Of a stretch of DNA of 64,000 bases, positions 1-8,904 are shown piece by piece (the stretch's first letter is position 1; every line of letters begins with the position of its first letter). The stretch comes from Verrucomicrobiaceae bacterium (GTDB taxonomy: Bacteria; Verrucomicrobiota; Verrucomicrobiia; Verrucomicrobiales; Verrucomicrobiaceae). The position numbers and the translations under genes are program-made. The notes under the pieces were generated by a model. The model was not told the origin of the DNA. It searched no databases and saw only the letters and a list, made by a program, of their open reading frames with translations. The stretch is from NCBI GenBank assembly GCA_947507875.1, contig CANNQP010000018.1, forward strand, positions 1 through 64,000, given 5' to 3'.

Positions 1-289
1 AAGTGTCCCCAGACACGATGACGGGCATTGTAGCGCTGGGTGTAGGTGCCTTGAAACCAAGACATGCCTGCCACGAGATTGGGCTTCGGCGTGCGCAGCA
101 GCCAGTGATAGTGATTGTCCATGATCACCCAGGCCAGCACCTCCCAGCCCGTTTTCTTCATGCCTCCGCTAGCGTCGCGAGCAGCATTTCCCGGTCCGCA
201 TCATCCTGCACGATGTCCTCACGCCGATCTCCGCGTGCCGTGATATGATAAAGAGCACCTGGATACTGAATGCGAAGCTGCCTGGGCAT
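1..289 (-). pseudogene. REP-associated tyrosine transposase (RAYT), frameshifted and cut by the window edge
   Basis: Reading from 289 down, the protein starts MPRQLRIQYPGALYHITARG and continues with GDRREDIVQDDADR, the standard N-terminus of RAYT/IS200-like Y1 transposases that process REP hairpins. This frame stops at 158-160 after LLATLAEA. The next frame carries on immediately with KTGWEVLAWVIMDNHYHWLL and then GTYTQRYNARHRVWGH, which is the expected continuation, including the HxH-type metal-binding motif (HYH). One missing base near 158-163 explains the break. The rest of the gene, with the catalytic tyrosine, lies outside the window. Either the gene is inactivated or there is a sequencing error. 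The family call is strong; the status is inferred. Confidence 0.85.
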
Positions 290-452
290 AGCTGCGAGGC
301 TAGCCGCTAAAGTTGCTAAAGTTGATCTGTCAAGAATTGACTCCTGACCCCTTCTTGTGAATGCGAAGCTGCCTGGGCATGATAGCACGACTAGCCGCCA
401 CCCTTCTTCTGTCAAGAATTGACTCCTGACCCTTTCTTACTGACCCTTTCTT
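267..452. repeat. Partly duplicated REP-like block beside the RAYT
   Basis: A 23-bp sequence covering the transposase start occurs at 267-289 and again at 358-380. A second sequence, reading ctgtcaagaattgactcctg and continuing to the end of the unit, occurs at 327-356 and 409-438 with one mismatch, and a shorter third piece (tgaccctttctt) follows at 441-452. The second copy of the transposase start runs into a stop after about 16 codons, so it is a dead fragment. Blocks like this beside RAYT genes are usually the REP substrate of that transposase. Here the block looks like an imperfect tandem duplication with a period of about 82-91 bp. Confidence 0.7.
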
Positions 453-492
453 GCGCACCGCAGGCCGGAGCAGCGTTGCACTCGCCCCACGC

Positions 493-1473
493 TCACGAAC
501 GCCGCTTGAGCAGCAACCACAACAGACCAAGCGCCGCCACGATCAACACAACGATGATGGCCCACGGCGTTGTTGAGGCTGGTTCTTCGCTCGTTGTCGA
601 TGTGGGCTTTGCTTCGGGTGCCTTCTTCGGTGCCGGTGGTTGCACAGTTGGCGGCAGTGCCTGCGGCGAAGGTGGCAGTTGGCTGGGGAAGCCTTGAGGA
701 GCTTTGTATTCACCGCTCACAACAAGAACTGCATGCTCCAGGTCCTCCAGTTCTTTGAAGTCGGCGTCACCTGCTGCTCGGCGCTTCTCTGCGAGCCGCC
801 GCAGAAGGGGCAAAGCACTTGCTGCATTTGTGCCCAGAGCCTTGATTTGCCGCACCACATCTCTATCGACTGGAGTCGTTCCATCAGAAGATGATTCGAG
901 CTGCTTTAACAAGATGGGCAGAGCTTCAATCACTCCCCATCTGCCAACATTGGTGACTGCCATCGAATACAATGTGGAATGTTCACGGGGAGCCTTGTCC
1001 TCTTGCATCGCTGCCACAAGCTCTTGCCGAAGCTCTGGAGTCTCGATCTTGAGGCCAAAAAGGGCGTCCATTGCGGTTCCTGCCGTCTCAGCGCGGTCAT
1101 CATGCGCGAGCTTCAGCAAAAGTGATTTCGTGCCATCTGTTTGCTTCAAATACGAGTTCAAGACTGCACCGTAATATCGCTCTGCGCTTGCTGGTGATTC
1201 AGCGAGCTGCTTTGCGATGTCACGCAAGGGTTCGACAGATTCTTGTGTGGAGCGAAGCATTTCAGGAGGCATGATCCAGACGTTGGGACGTCCTCCAGCA
1301 AGGGCGTGATGCAGAGCCTTAAGCCTCTCCAAATCAAACGGCTGCTCAGCAGCCGATGACCTGGAGTCAAGAAGCTTGGTCACCTCGCTACTCACAGGGT
1401 CTCCCACGAGGTTCGATTGAGCTACAGCGAAGACACAAGCAACGCCAATGGCAGCGAAAATTAAGCGTTTCAT
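493..1473 (-). CDS. Exported, C-terminally membrane-anchored helical-repeat protein
   Basis: This 326-residue protein is not a family I recognise. It has a signal-like N-terminus (MKRLIFAAIGVACVFAVAQS). The central part, about residues 40-240, is alpha-helical with HEAT-like pairs (for example RAETAGTAMDALFGL and VIEALPILLKQLE). A Pro/Ala/Lys-rich linker follows at about 255-295. The protein ends in a single hydrophobic segment (WAIIVVLIVAALGLLWLLL) followed by KRRS, so it is probably an exported domain held on a membrane by a C-terminal anchor. The start codon overlaps the stop of the upstream giant surface protein by four bases (ATGA at 1470-1473), which points to translational coupling and a joint role. 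Confidence 0.75.
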   Translation of the reverse strand: MKRLIFAAIGVACVFAVAQSNLVGDPVSSEVTKLLDSRSSAAEQPFDLERLKALHHALAGGRPNVWIMPPEMLRSTQESVEPLRDIAKQLAESPASAERYYGAVLNSYLKQTDGTKSLLLKLAHDDRAETAGTAMDALFGLKIETPELRQELVAAMQEDKAPREHSTLYSMAVTNVGRWGVIEALPILLKQLESSSDGTTPVDRDVVRQIKALGTNAASALPLLRRLAEKRRAAGDADFKELEDLEHAVLVVSGEYKAPQGFPSQLPPSPQALPPTVQPPAPKKAPEAKPTSTTSEEPASTTPWAIIVVLIVAALGLLWLLLKRRS

Positions 1474-4400
1474 GGTATAGTTCCATTAGCTGGGGTGATC
1501 GTTTCATCGCCAAATACGGGGAACAAGTCGAAGGGCGAGTTGCCCACCGCTATCGGATCAAATTGGTAGATTGGATGGCCCTTGTTGTTGCCTCCTGTGC
1601 CATCTGAGTCGCGGACATAAATCTCGTATCCTGGGAACCCATCCTGCCACTGTCCCAGCAACTTCCACTTCGGCTGTGTGACGTTCGCCGCGTCAACAAA
1701 GACTTGAAGCTCGAAGTCCCAATCAATAGCAGCGGATGGAGTCACTATCGGATTGTCTGCTGTGCCATTAAACCGGAACTTCATTGAGTAATCGTCTCTT
1801 GTTCCGGGAGTCACATGCATTCCAGTGGTCAAACCACGGCCAGTTGAGACTGTCCAGGGTTGGGGAAGTAGTCGATTAGCGGCAGAGTATGGGTCGCCTG
1901 GGTGTGGCACACTCCAAACTTTGACATAGTTGTGAGAGATGCCCATTGCGTGCTTTTCTGTCTGATCTTTTATGCCATCGGCATCCAAATCTTTGAACGG
2001 GATGATGGTCACTTGCGTATGCGAGCGCGAAGAGGTCGCCACCTTATCAACATCTGCAGAGGGGTTATCCAAGAACGTGTTCACAAAACTTCGATCGTCA
2101 CCGGAAGCGATCGTCGAGGAAAGCTCTGGAACCGGGTTGCCCGTAATAGGCCCAGGTGGCACGTCCACCCATTGAGGCGGAATGAAGACGTTGAGCCAGA
2201 CATCGAACTCGGCTTCAACGACGGTGGCATAAATCATTTCAGCATCGGTAGAAGTGCCGTTGATGACCGCCTGAAGTGTCAGGGTTTCACCACCCACCGA
2301 CGCGCTCTTTTTCAGTCCTTCAAAGTAGAGCGTGGTTTCTTGCGTTGGATCGAACTCGGTTTGCTGGCTCACCACTGCCTGCGTTCTGGCTTCATCCTTC
2401 CAGAGCTTGAACTTGTCGGCACCGTTGAACTTCACCTTGTATTTCATCCCGGACACGCCGCCACCTGCACGAAGCAAAAGCTTGGTAACGGGTGTCTTGT
2501 CGTCACGTCGGATGGCAACATAGCCGCCTTTGCTCGCATCGTGTTGCTTCCCCTCATCAAGTTCTCCTGTGGCAGGATGAACGATGTCTAAGTCAACCGG
2601 GAGGAGGCGGAATTTCAGAGATGCTTCGCCACCGGGGCCTCGGACGCGGATGGTTTTTTCACCGTAGTCTTCGGGGTTTTGGGGTTTGCCTGTGAGCACT
2701 AGCTTTACGTTGAGTGTATTTCCTTGGCGAAAGGGCAGGTTGTTTGGAGTTGTCCAAGTGATGGCAGTTCCAGGTATGGCTTCTTCGATCCAGAAAGAAT
2801 AAGGTTCAGGCGGCTCATCTGGTTCTTCGGTTCCCTCGACTTGGATTTCACCCTTAAGGTCCAGTGTAGCCCTCCATTCGGTCTGTCCATTGGGCTTGCT
2901 GTAAATCATGTAATCCCTCCCGACTGGCTCAGTTTTGAGGCTAATTGATACATCGCGTTTCTTATCCTCGGTTTCTTCAGGCTCTGGAGTGTTGTCGTCT
3001 GGAGGATCATCTGGCATGCAGTTGGAATCTCCGTCGTTGGATCCATTTCCTGGGCCGGTCACACCCGGTCCTTCGGACTCCTCATCCTCGTCTTCGGCTT
3101 CCTCGACCGTAAAGCTCAAAATCTGACTGGCCCCCTCACCACTACTGTCGGTAACAGAGACTGTGGCGCTAAAGTTTCCTGAATGGGTAGCGGTGTAAGT
3201 CAAAAGGCCATTTGTTGCGACATCGAGACCTGAGAAGCCACGGCCACTTCCTGAAAAGCGATAAGTTCCTTTCCCGCCTGTTGCTGTGATGGTCGTGTTG
3301 ATGCTCTCTCCTACTTTAACTTGCGGCAAACTCGTGGTGGTGATGCGCAGTCTTTCAGGTGGGTTGTCACCGCCGCTTCCCGGATTTCCTGGATTGTCAG
3401 GAGTATCTGGGTCATTTTCAGTGGGTGGCGGAGTGTCGGTATTGAGGATGATTTGGTGAGCTTGTGAAGAGGTTGCCTCCTGTCCGTATTGGTCTGTCAG
3501 GCTGACAGAAAATCCAAACGCACCTGTTGCAGGTCGGGGGCCACTCAAGGCACCACTTGGTAGCAGTTGAACTCCTGGCGGAAGCTGGCCGCCTTCCAGT
3601 TTCCAAGTGTAAGGCTGGAACCCGCCGATGCCTTGAAAACTAATGCTGCTAGCCTCTGTGCCGACTGGCCAGTAAAAACGAACCGGGGATATCACGGAGG
3701 GGGCTTGGTGCTGTATGGGCAGCACAAGAGTTTGTTGAGCCATAGCTCCGCTGCTGTCGATCACCCGGAGGTCCATTTGAATTTCACGATTGGGTTCGCC
3801 TTCCCTAATTTCCACCCGGCCTGAAATTTCGCCAGTTTGCGAGGACATCACCAGCCCCATTGGCAGGTTTCCGCTGCTAATTTGCCACTGGTAGGTGCCA
3901 CTTCCACCGGTGGCAGTCGGCGTAAATCTGTAAGGTGTTCCTGCGTTCAGAATGGGTAGCCTGCTGGTCTGAATGGCGAGCGGAGTAGGTGGCGGGGGAG
4001 GAGGTGGTGGAGGCTCCTCGGGCTGCACCACGGTGATGGCCAGAGAGACAGCCGCACTACGTCCTGCGCCGTCTGTGACCTGGACGCTGAAGCTGTAGCT
4101 TCCGGGCTCCCCATCTGCTGTGCCGGAGATCCCTCCCCAGTCGCTCAAAGTGAGTCCTGGTGGCAGCTGCCCGTCGCTCACGGTCCATCCGGCGATCCCA
4201 TCCTGCGCTCCTGTGGTTTGTAGGCTGGTCCCATAAGCCCGGCCTAGCACGGCGGTGGGCAGGCCGCTGGTCGTGATCTGCAGCTCAGGCGGCGGGGGCG
4301 GCTGCACCACGGTCAGGGTGAGGGGCAGGCTGGCCGTGCTGCCCAGGGTATCACTGGCATAGATGGTGAAAGCGTGCGTGCCTTCCACCAGGGCTTGGCC

Positions 4401-6203
4401 AGTGAGGGTCAGGCTAGCGCTGTCCCAGAACAACCCCTCCGGCGCGGTGCCCTGCCAGTCTAGTCCCCAACTGTGATAAGGGGGAGCGCCGCCCTGGGCC
4501 GTGAAGCTGAGGCTGACCTCGCCGCCTTGTATGACCTGGGTGCTGCCTGAACCCAGGCTGATGCTCAAGGGATTTTCCTGCGCATTATAGACACGGGGGT
4601 CCTTGGCTGGGCCAGAGGTGGGGTAGAGTTCGTCCAAGTTGCTGATGCTGTCGCCGTCCCAATCGTCCTCGTGCTGGCGTCCGGACAGCGGCCCGTTGTC
4701 GCGCGCCAGGGCGGGTAGGCCGGGAAGGGGCGGTCGCAGACTGTGGCTGGTGGCGGCCTCGTAGTCGTTCTGTGCTTGGCGTGTGCTGGTGGTGTTTCCA
4801 TAAACGTCCAGCTCGTTGATCGTGGTGTTTTCAAAACCGGGCGTCATGGCCTGGAAGGGGCTGGTGTGGGCGCGCGCCTCCTCCGCATTGGTCAGGAAGT
4901 CGCCATCTGGGTCATCCGCGCCATCCGTGGGGTCGGCGGGGTTCAGGCCGCGGGCGGTCTCATAGACGTTGGTCATGCCGTCGTTGTCATCGTCAAACTG
5001 GGGTGTCCACTGGGCGTAGATATCCCAGCCGTTGAGGTAGGAGTCGCGATTGCTGACCCCATTGCTGTCCACGTCCCAGGCCTCGTCACGAGCATCTTGT
5101 GGGTCCATGCCCCAGTGGAGTTCCAAGCGATCAGGGATGCCACCGCCGTCACTGTCGGTCAGGTCCGCTTCGGCAAAGTCAGGAATGCCGTCATCGTCCG
5201 TGTCGTAGAGCTGCGGATTGAAAAGGCCGAAGATGCCCTGAGCCTCCTCGTAGTCGGTGAGGTGGTCGCCATCCGTATCCACCCGGCGCGGGTCGGTGCC
5301 GATGGTGTGCTCGTAGCCGTCCGGCAGGCCGTCCAAGTCGGTGTCCGCTACGTTGGGGTCGGTACCAAAAGCGAACCAGCCGCCTAGGTTGGCCTCGGCC
5401 GTGTCATCCAGGCCATCGCCATCTGTGTCGGCCTGGGATGTGTTCAGGCCCAGTAGGTTTTCCAGGCTATCAGGCAGGCCATCTCCATCTGAGTCTGTGG
5501 CGGTGTCCCAGACAAATTGGCCGTAGGCTAGCCAGAGACGGATGACATCTGGCGTGTGGCTAGGGGCGGTGATGGGGCTCTGTGGATCCGTTTGGAAAAA
5601 CATCTGCTCCAGCTGGTCGCCCACGCCGTCGCCATCAGCATCCGTATCAGAAGGTGCCAAACGGAAAAAATAATAGACCAGCCAGTCGTGGTAGCCCTGC
5701 GTGGTAGGATTCGAATCGGATAGTTCAAAACCAGCTTCTTGAGAGAGTTCGTGCTCCAATCCAGCGGAGAGGCCATCGCCATCTAGGTCACGCGTTGGAT
5801 GTAACGTGGAGGGTAAAACTTGTAGGCTAAAGCTTATGTGTCCGGGATCCATCCCGCTGGCAATTCCAGTGACGGTCAAAAAATAATTACCGGGGGTAGC
5901 GTCTGCTGCCACCATCCCAGATAGAATGCCATCGTTTCCAAGTGATAAACCTGAGGGTAGTTCTCCTGAGGAGATTTGCCACTGCTCTGCTGCTATCGGT
6001 GAAGCGCTGAAAATCACACGACACGAATCTCCTTGAAAAACATCCACGGAAGTTTCGGACGCATAAACGCTCAATGCTGGGGAAGGAGCATACTGAACTG
6101 GAAGGATGACATGACTCGTTTCGGACCATAACGGTGTCGAAGCACTGACGGTAAATTCAAGATAGTCACCCGGAGGCATTTGCGTCACCGTTCCAGATAT
6201 CAC
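1470..6203 (-). CDS. Giant TSP3/Ig-repeat surface protein, C-terminal part after a frameshift
   Basis: A 1,577-residue open frame of extracellular repeat type. Residues 45-130 form a putative Ig (He_PIG) domain. Residues 138-445 contain about nine thrombospondin type 3 calcium-binding repeats of the form DTDGDGLPDxxE, with one more near 512-525. Further He_PIG domains fill about 545-1010, separated by Pro-rich linkers. An acidic linker lies at about 1015-1065. The C-terminal 500 residues are unrecognised and include another DLDADGIKD calcium loop. It has no start of its own: in-frame codons upstream read EGLSLNSATG into VISGT, the classic He_PIG motif, so it continues the protein ending at 6218. 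Predicted role is calcium-stabilised adhesion or matrix binding at the cell surface. Confidence 0.8.
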   Translation of the reverse strand: MISGTVTQMPPGDYLEFTVSASTPLWSETSHVILPVQYAPSPALSVYASETSVDVFQGDSCRVIFSASPIAAEQWQISSGELPSGLSLGNDGILSGMVAADATPGNYFLTVTGIASGMDPGHISFSLQVLPSTLHPTRDLDGDGLSAGLEHELSQEAGFELSDSNPTTQGYHDWLVYYFFRLAPSDTDADGDGVGDQLEQMFFQTDPQSPITAPSHTPDVIRLWLAYGQFVWDTATDSDGDGLPDSLENLLGLNTSQADTDGDGLDDTAEANLGGWFAFGTDPNVADTDLDGLPDGYEHTIGTDPRRVDTDGDHLTDYEEAQGIFGLFNPQLYDTDDDGIPDFAEADLTDSDGGGIPDRLELHWGMDPQDARDEAWDVDSNGVSNRDSYLNGWDIYAQWTPQFDDDNDGMTNVYETARGLNPADPTDGADDPDGDFLTNAEEARAHTSPFQAMTPGFENTTINELDVYGNTTSTRQAQNDYEAATSHSLRPPLPGLPALARDNGPLSGRQHEDDWDGDSISNLDELYPTSGPAKDPRVYNAQENPLSISLGSGSTQVIQGGEVSLSFTAQGGAPPYHSWGLDWQGTAPEGLFWDSASLTLTGQALVEGTHAFTIYASDTLGSTASLPLTLTVVQPPPPPELQITTSGLPTAVLGRAYGTSLQTTGAQDGIAGWTVSDGQLPPGLTLSDWGGISGTADGEPGSYSFSVQVTDGAGRSAAVSLAITVVQPEEPPPPPPPPPTPLAIQTSRLPILNAGTPYRFTPTATGGSGTYQWQISSGNLPMGLVMSSQTGEISGRVEIREGEPNREIQMDLRVIDSSGAMAQQTLVLPIQHQAPSVISPVRFYWPVGTEASSISFQGIGGFQPYTWKLEGGQLPPGVQLLPSGALSGPRPATGAFGFSVSLTDQYGQEATSSQAHQIILNTDTPPPTENDPDTPDNPGNPGSGGDNPPERLRITTTSLPQVKVGESINTTITATGGKGTYRFSGSGRGFSGLDVATNGLLTYTATHSGNFSATVSVTDSSGEGASQILSFTVEEAEDEDEESEGPGVTGPGNGSNDGDSNCMPDDPPDDNTPEPEETEDKKRDVSISLKTEPVGRDYMIYSKPNGQTEWRATLDLKGEIQVEGTEEPDEPPEPYSFWIEEAIPGTAITWTTPNNLPFRQGNTLNVKLVLTGKPQNPEDYGEKTIRVRGPGGEASLKFRLLPVDLDIVHPATGELDEGKQHDASKGGYVAIRRDDKTPVTKLLLRAGGGVSGMKYKVKFNGADKFKLWKDEARTQAVVSQQTEFDPTQETTLYFEGLKKSASVGGETLTLQAVINGTSTDAEMIYATVVEAEFDVWLNVFIPPQWVDVPPGPITGNPVPELSSTIASGDDRSFVNTFLDNPSADVDKVATSSRSHTQVTIIPFKDLDADGIKDQTEKHAMGISHNYVKVWSVPHPGDPYSAANRLLPQPWTVSTGRGLTTGMHVTPGTRDDYSMKFRFNGTADNPIVTPSAAIDWDFELQVFVDAANVTQPKWKLLGQWQDGFPGYEIYVRDSDGTGGNNKGHPIYQFDPIAVGNSPFDLFPVFGDETITPANGTIP

Positions 6204-6217
6204 GCCTGTGGCAGAAT

Positions 6218-7582
6218 TCAGCGATAGTCCTTCTGCAGTTGGCTAAGCAAAGACCAGCTTACGACTTGGTTTGAGTAGTTGGTGATCAGTTGTGCCTCGT
6301 AAGGCATTTCAAGAGTCGCTGCTGGTAGGGGTTGATCTAAATCCAAGATCTCAAATGGAGGTATGGTGAAAGGAATGGTCTTGGAAGAAGTGCCGCCACG
6401 CAGATGTGCGTTTAACGTGATGTTATATGTGCCAGGATAGATGTACGCTAATAGCACCCCAGATACAGATAGCACACCATCGTTATTGATGCTGAGTCCG
6501 GCCACTGAATCTCCAGAAAGCGACCAGGACGAAGCTGTTTCTGGTGTTGAATGAAATTGAAGCGAATAGGATTCTCCGGGAATCAATAAGCTAGGCATCT
6601 CGGATTCTGTTTCGATTTGCAATTCGACTGGAGGGCGAATCGATTCATAAACATGAAATGGAACCATGATTTGATCTGAGTTACCGTAGCCATCAGTAAC
6701 TTTAATCCAAAAGCTGTCCGAGCCGGTGAAATCTGTTTCTAATGTTCCTGAGAGCCAGCACATCAGCCCGTCTTCGGACGGATAAAGTGCTAGTCCTGGT
6801 GGCAACATCCCCAAACACTCCCATGAATATGGCCCCCAGGCCGCAGCAAGAGTGCGTGGCATGAGGCTAAAGCTATGTGAAATGGCGTGGCCGGAATAGC
6901 TAACTGGCAAACCCTCCGGCGGTAGAGGCTGAATGGACAGGGTCGGCTGCCAGTCCGAGGGGAAATAGCAGTCTCCCTCCATCGCGTCCATCAGCCCATC
7001 TTGGTCAGAGTCTGCTTGGTGTGGATTGGATGCCGCCTTTGCCTCCGGCATCGGCACCTGCCGTGTGGTGGCCACCTCATAGCCATCTCCCAGGCTATCT
7101 CCATCCATGTCAAAAATGGTCGGGTCCGTGCCATGGATTTGGATTTCATCCCAATCGGAAAGGCCGTCTTCGTCGCCGTCGGCATGGCGCATTTGCCACT
7201 CTTGCAGGTCGCCTACGTCATTGCCGTTGCTGTCCCAGAGCCGGGGGTCCGTGCTCATGTGCTGTAGCTCTTCCAGGTCAGTAGCGCCATCGTCATCCGT
7301 GTCAGGATCGCCGGGATTCGTGCCTAGCCAAAGCTCATACCAAACTGGTAGCCCGTCTAGGTCCAAGTCACCCAAGTTCGCGCCCTCTGGCGGCTCTGGC
7401 TCGGTTCCCTGCCAGATGGGAACAAAGCTCGCGGGCTGTCCTGGGACGTGAATTGTAGGGTCAGGCGCGTGGATGGCCTGGAGTGCGGGCATGCCAAAAA
7501 TCCAGAAACAATGCGCCGTCAGTTGTGCCCAGACACAGAGCCGGGAGCGACGGTACCGTGAGAGAAATAGAGAATTTTTCAT
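6218..7582 (-). CDS. Giant TSP3/Ig-repeat surface protein, N-terminal part before a frameshift
   Basis: This 454-residue frame holds the start of the surface protein continued at 1470-6203. The ATG at 7582 is preferred over an in-frame TTG at 7603. The N-terminus is basic (SRYRRSR) followed by a hydrophobic stretch, consistent with a signal peptide. TSP3 calcium loops lie at about residues 72-203 (DLDLDGLP, DTDDDGATD, DMDGDSLGD, DSDQDGLMD), followed by He_PIG Ig-like domains. The frame ends ...SWSLLSQL-QKDYR-stop, where the family expects L-P-x-G-L-S-L-N; that continuation is present one frame over. Restoring one base near 6233-6237 would give a single protein of about 2,040 residues. Confidence 0.8.
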   Translation of the reverse strand: MKNSLFLSRYRRSRLCVWAQLTAHCFWIFGMPALQAIHAPDPTIHVPGQPASFVPIWQGTEPEPPEGANLGDLDLDGLPVWYELWLGTNPGDPDTDDDGATDLEELQHMSTDPRLWDSNGNDVGDLQEWQMRHADGDEDGLSDWDEIQIHGTDPTIFDMDGDSLGDGYEVATTRQVPMPEAKAASNPHQADSDQDGLMDAMEGDCYFPSDWQPTLSIQPLPPEGLPVSYSGHAISHSFSLMPRTLAAAWGPYSWECLGMLPPGLALYPSEDGLMCWLSGTLETDFTGSDSFWIKVTDGYGNSDQIMVPFHVYESIRPPVELQIETESEMPSLLIPGESYSLQFHSTPETASSWSLSGDSVAGLSINNDGVLSVSGVLLAYIYPGTYNITLNAHLRGGTSSKTIPFTIPPFEILDLDQPLPAATLEMPYEAQLITNYSNQVVSWSLLSQLQKDYR

Positions 7583-7803
7583 GCCAGCTGGGAGTGAAAG
7601 CAATAGAATCGGAAAAACATCCCAGCGTTTTCGGCATTCACGGCTGCCGTTGGCGCTGAGACATGTATGTAGGTTTCACCAAATCTACGCGGGAATAGCA
7701 AGAAAATTTTTTCTTTGCCCTGATCTAGCCCACTTTACTCTTAGGGTTGCCCTACTGAAGGTGCGCCATTTGATGTGCGGGAAATCCTGAAGCAGGCAGG
7801 CTC
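7583..7803. other. Intergenic region upstream of the surface operon
   Basis: About 220 bp between the rluD-like gene's end and the surface protein's start. It should carry the promoter for the minus-strand surface operon. I see A/T-rich runs (for example near 7698-7712) but no promoter I can assign with confidence and no hairpin terminator. Confidence 0.4.
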
Positions 7804-8715
7804 TTAGCAGGCGGACTTCATCCAGGGTTCAAACTCGGGCGGCAGTGGTGCTTCGAAGCTCAGCGGTTGATCGTGGATGGGGTGGTTTAGGCTCAATTTC
7901 CAGGCGTGGAGCATGAGGCGTGTGACAGGAACCACTTGGCGCTTCGGATTTCCATAGATCGGATCACCCAGGATGGGGTGCCCCAGGCATTCCCGCATGT
8001 GAACACGGATCTGGTGTGTGCGGCCGGTGAGTAGCTTGCAGCGGATCAGCGCGCTGGACTGATGCGTGCTCAGGTGCTCCCACTCCGTCACCGCTTCCTT
8101 TCCCGCCCCGTCAAAAAGCACCGCCATGCGCTTCCGGTCCACGGGGTGGCGGCCCATCATGTTCTGGATGCGACCGCTCTTTTCCTTGGGGAGGCCATTG
8201 ATCGCCGCGAGGTAGATTTTGCTCAGTCGGCGCTCGGCAAAGGCCTCGGTGAGTCGCCGGTGGGCGATGTCATTTTTCGCCACGACCATGCAGCCGGAGG
8301 TGTCCTTGTCCAAGCGGTGGACAATGCCGGGGCGCATCTCTCCACCGATACCGCTGAGGTCATCGCAGTGATGCAGCAGTGCATTCACCAGAGTGCCGTC
8401 GGGATTGCCTGCGGCAGGGTGCACGACCAGTCCAGGGGACTTGTTTAGCACCAGGATGTCTTTGTCTTCAAAAAGTACGTCCAAGGGGATGTCCTGGGCG
8501 ACCACCTCGACGGGCGCTGCCTCGGGAATGACCATGGAGACCAGATCCCCATCTCTGAGCACGGCACTTGCCTTGGCTGGTCGTCCATTCAGGCTTACGT
8601 GACCGTCACGGATCAAATCCTGGACGCGAGCACGGGAAAGTTCGGGAAATCGGTTGGTAATATGCTTATCGAGTCGGGTGCCAAGATCATCTGTTTTGGT
8701 AAGATTCCATTCCAC
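7804..8715 (-). CDS. rluD: RluD/RluA-family 23S rRNA pseudouridine synthase
   Basis: A 303-residue cytoplasmic enzyme that isomerises uridine to pseudouridine in large-subunit rRNA. It has an N-terminal S4 RNA-binding domain (about residues 14-75, with RARVQDLIRDGHVSLNG) and the RluA catalytic domain, with HRLDKDTSG carrying the catalytic Asp near residue 138. The motifs LTGRTHQIRVH and GDPIYG follow, as expected. Length and order match RluD; paralogues RluA/RluC are possible, so target specificity is inferred. A TAG lies two codons upstream of the start, so the GTG at 8715 must be used unless initiation is internal. The purine-rich AGGAG directly abuts this GTG, which is unusually close spacing. 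Confidence 0.9.
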   Translation of the reverse strand: MEWNLTKTDDLGTRLDKHITNRFPELSRARVQDLIRDGHVSLNGRPAKASAVLRDGDLVSMVIPEAAPVEVVAQDIPLDVLFEDKDILVLNKSPGLVVHPAAGNPDGTLVNALLHHCDDLSGIGGEMRPGIVHRLDKDTSGCMVVAKNDIAHRRLTEAFAERRLSKIYLAAINGLPKEKSGRIQNMMGRHPVDRKRMAVLFDGAGKEAVTEWEHLSTHQSSALIRCKLLTGRTHQIRVHMRECLGHPILGDPIYGNPKRQVVPVTRLMLHAWKLSLNHPIHDQPLSFEAPLPPEFEPWMKSAC

Positions 8716-8904
8716 CTCCTAAAGTCGATATTCGAATTAATTTAGCAAACTGTAATTTTTGGCATGCGGTAAGCGTGAACAAAATGGCCACATGCGAGTC
8801 AAAGTGTGTTTCCAAAAGTGACACAGATTTCTCCTCCCCCTCAGCACATCTACCTCTAAAAGACTGACGACTCTCTTTTCCCGATCGCATCCTTCTCTTT
8901 CTTC

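Noticed and set aside
4743..5387. 214-codon plus-strand frame opposite the TSP3 repeats
   Set aside because: Arises from the regular Asp/Gly codons of the repeats read backwards.
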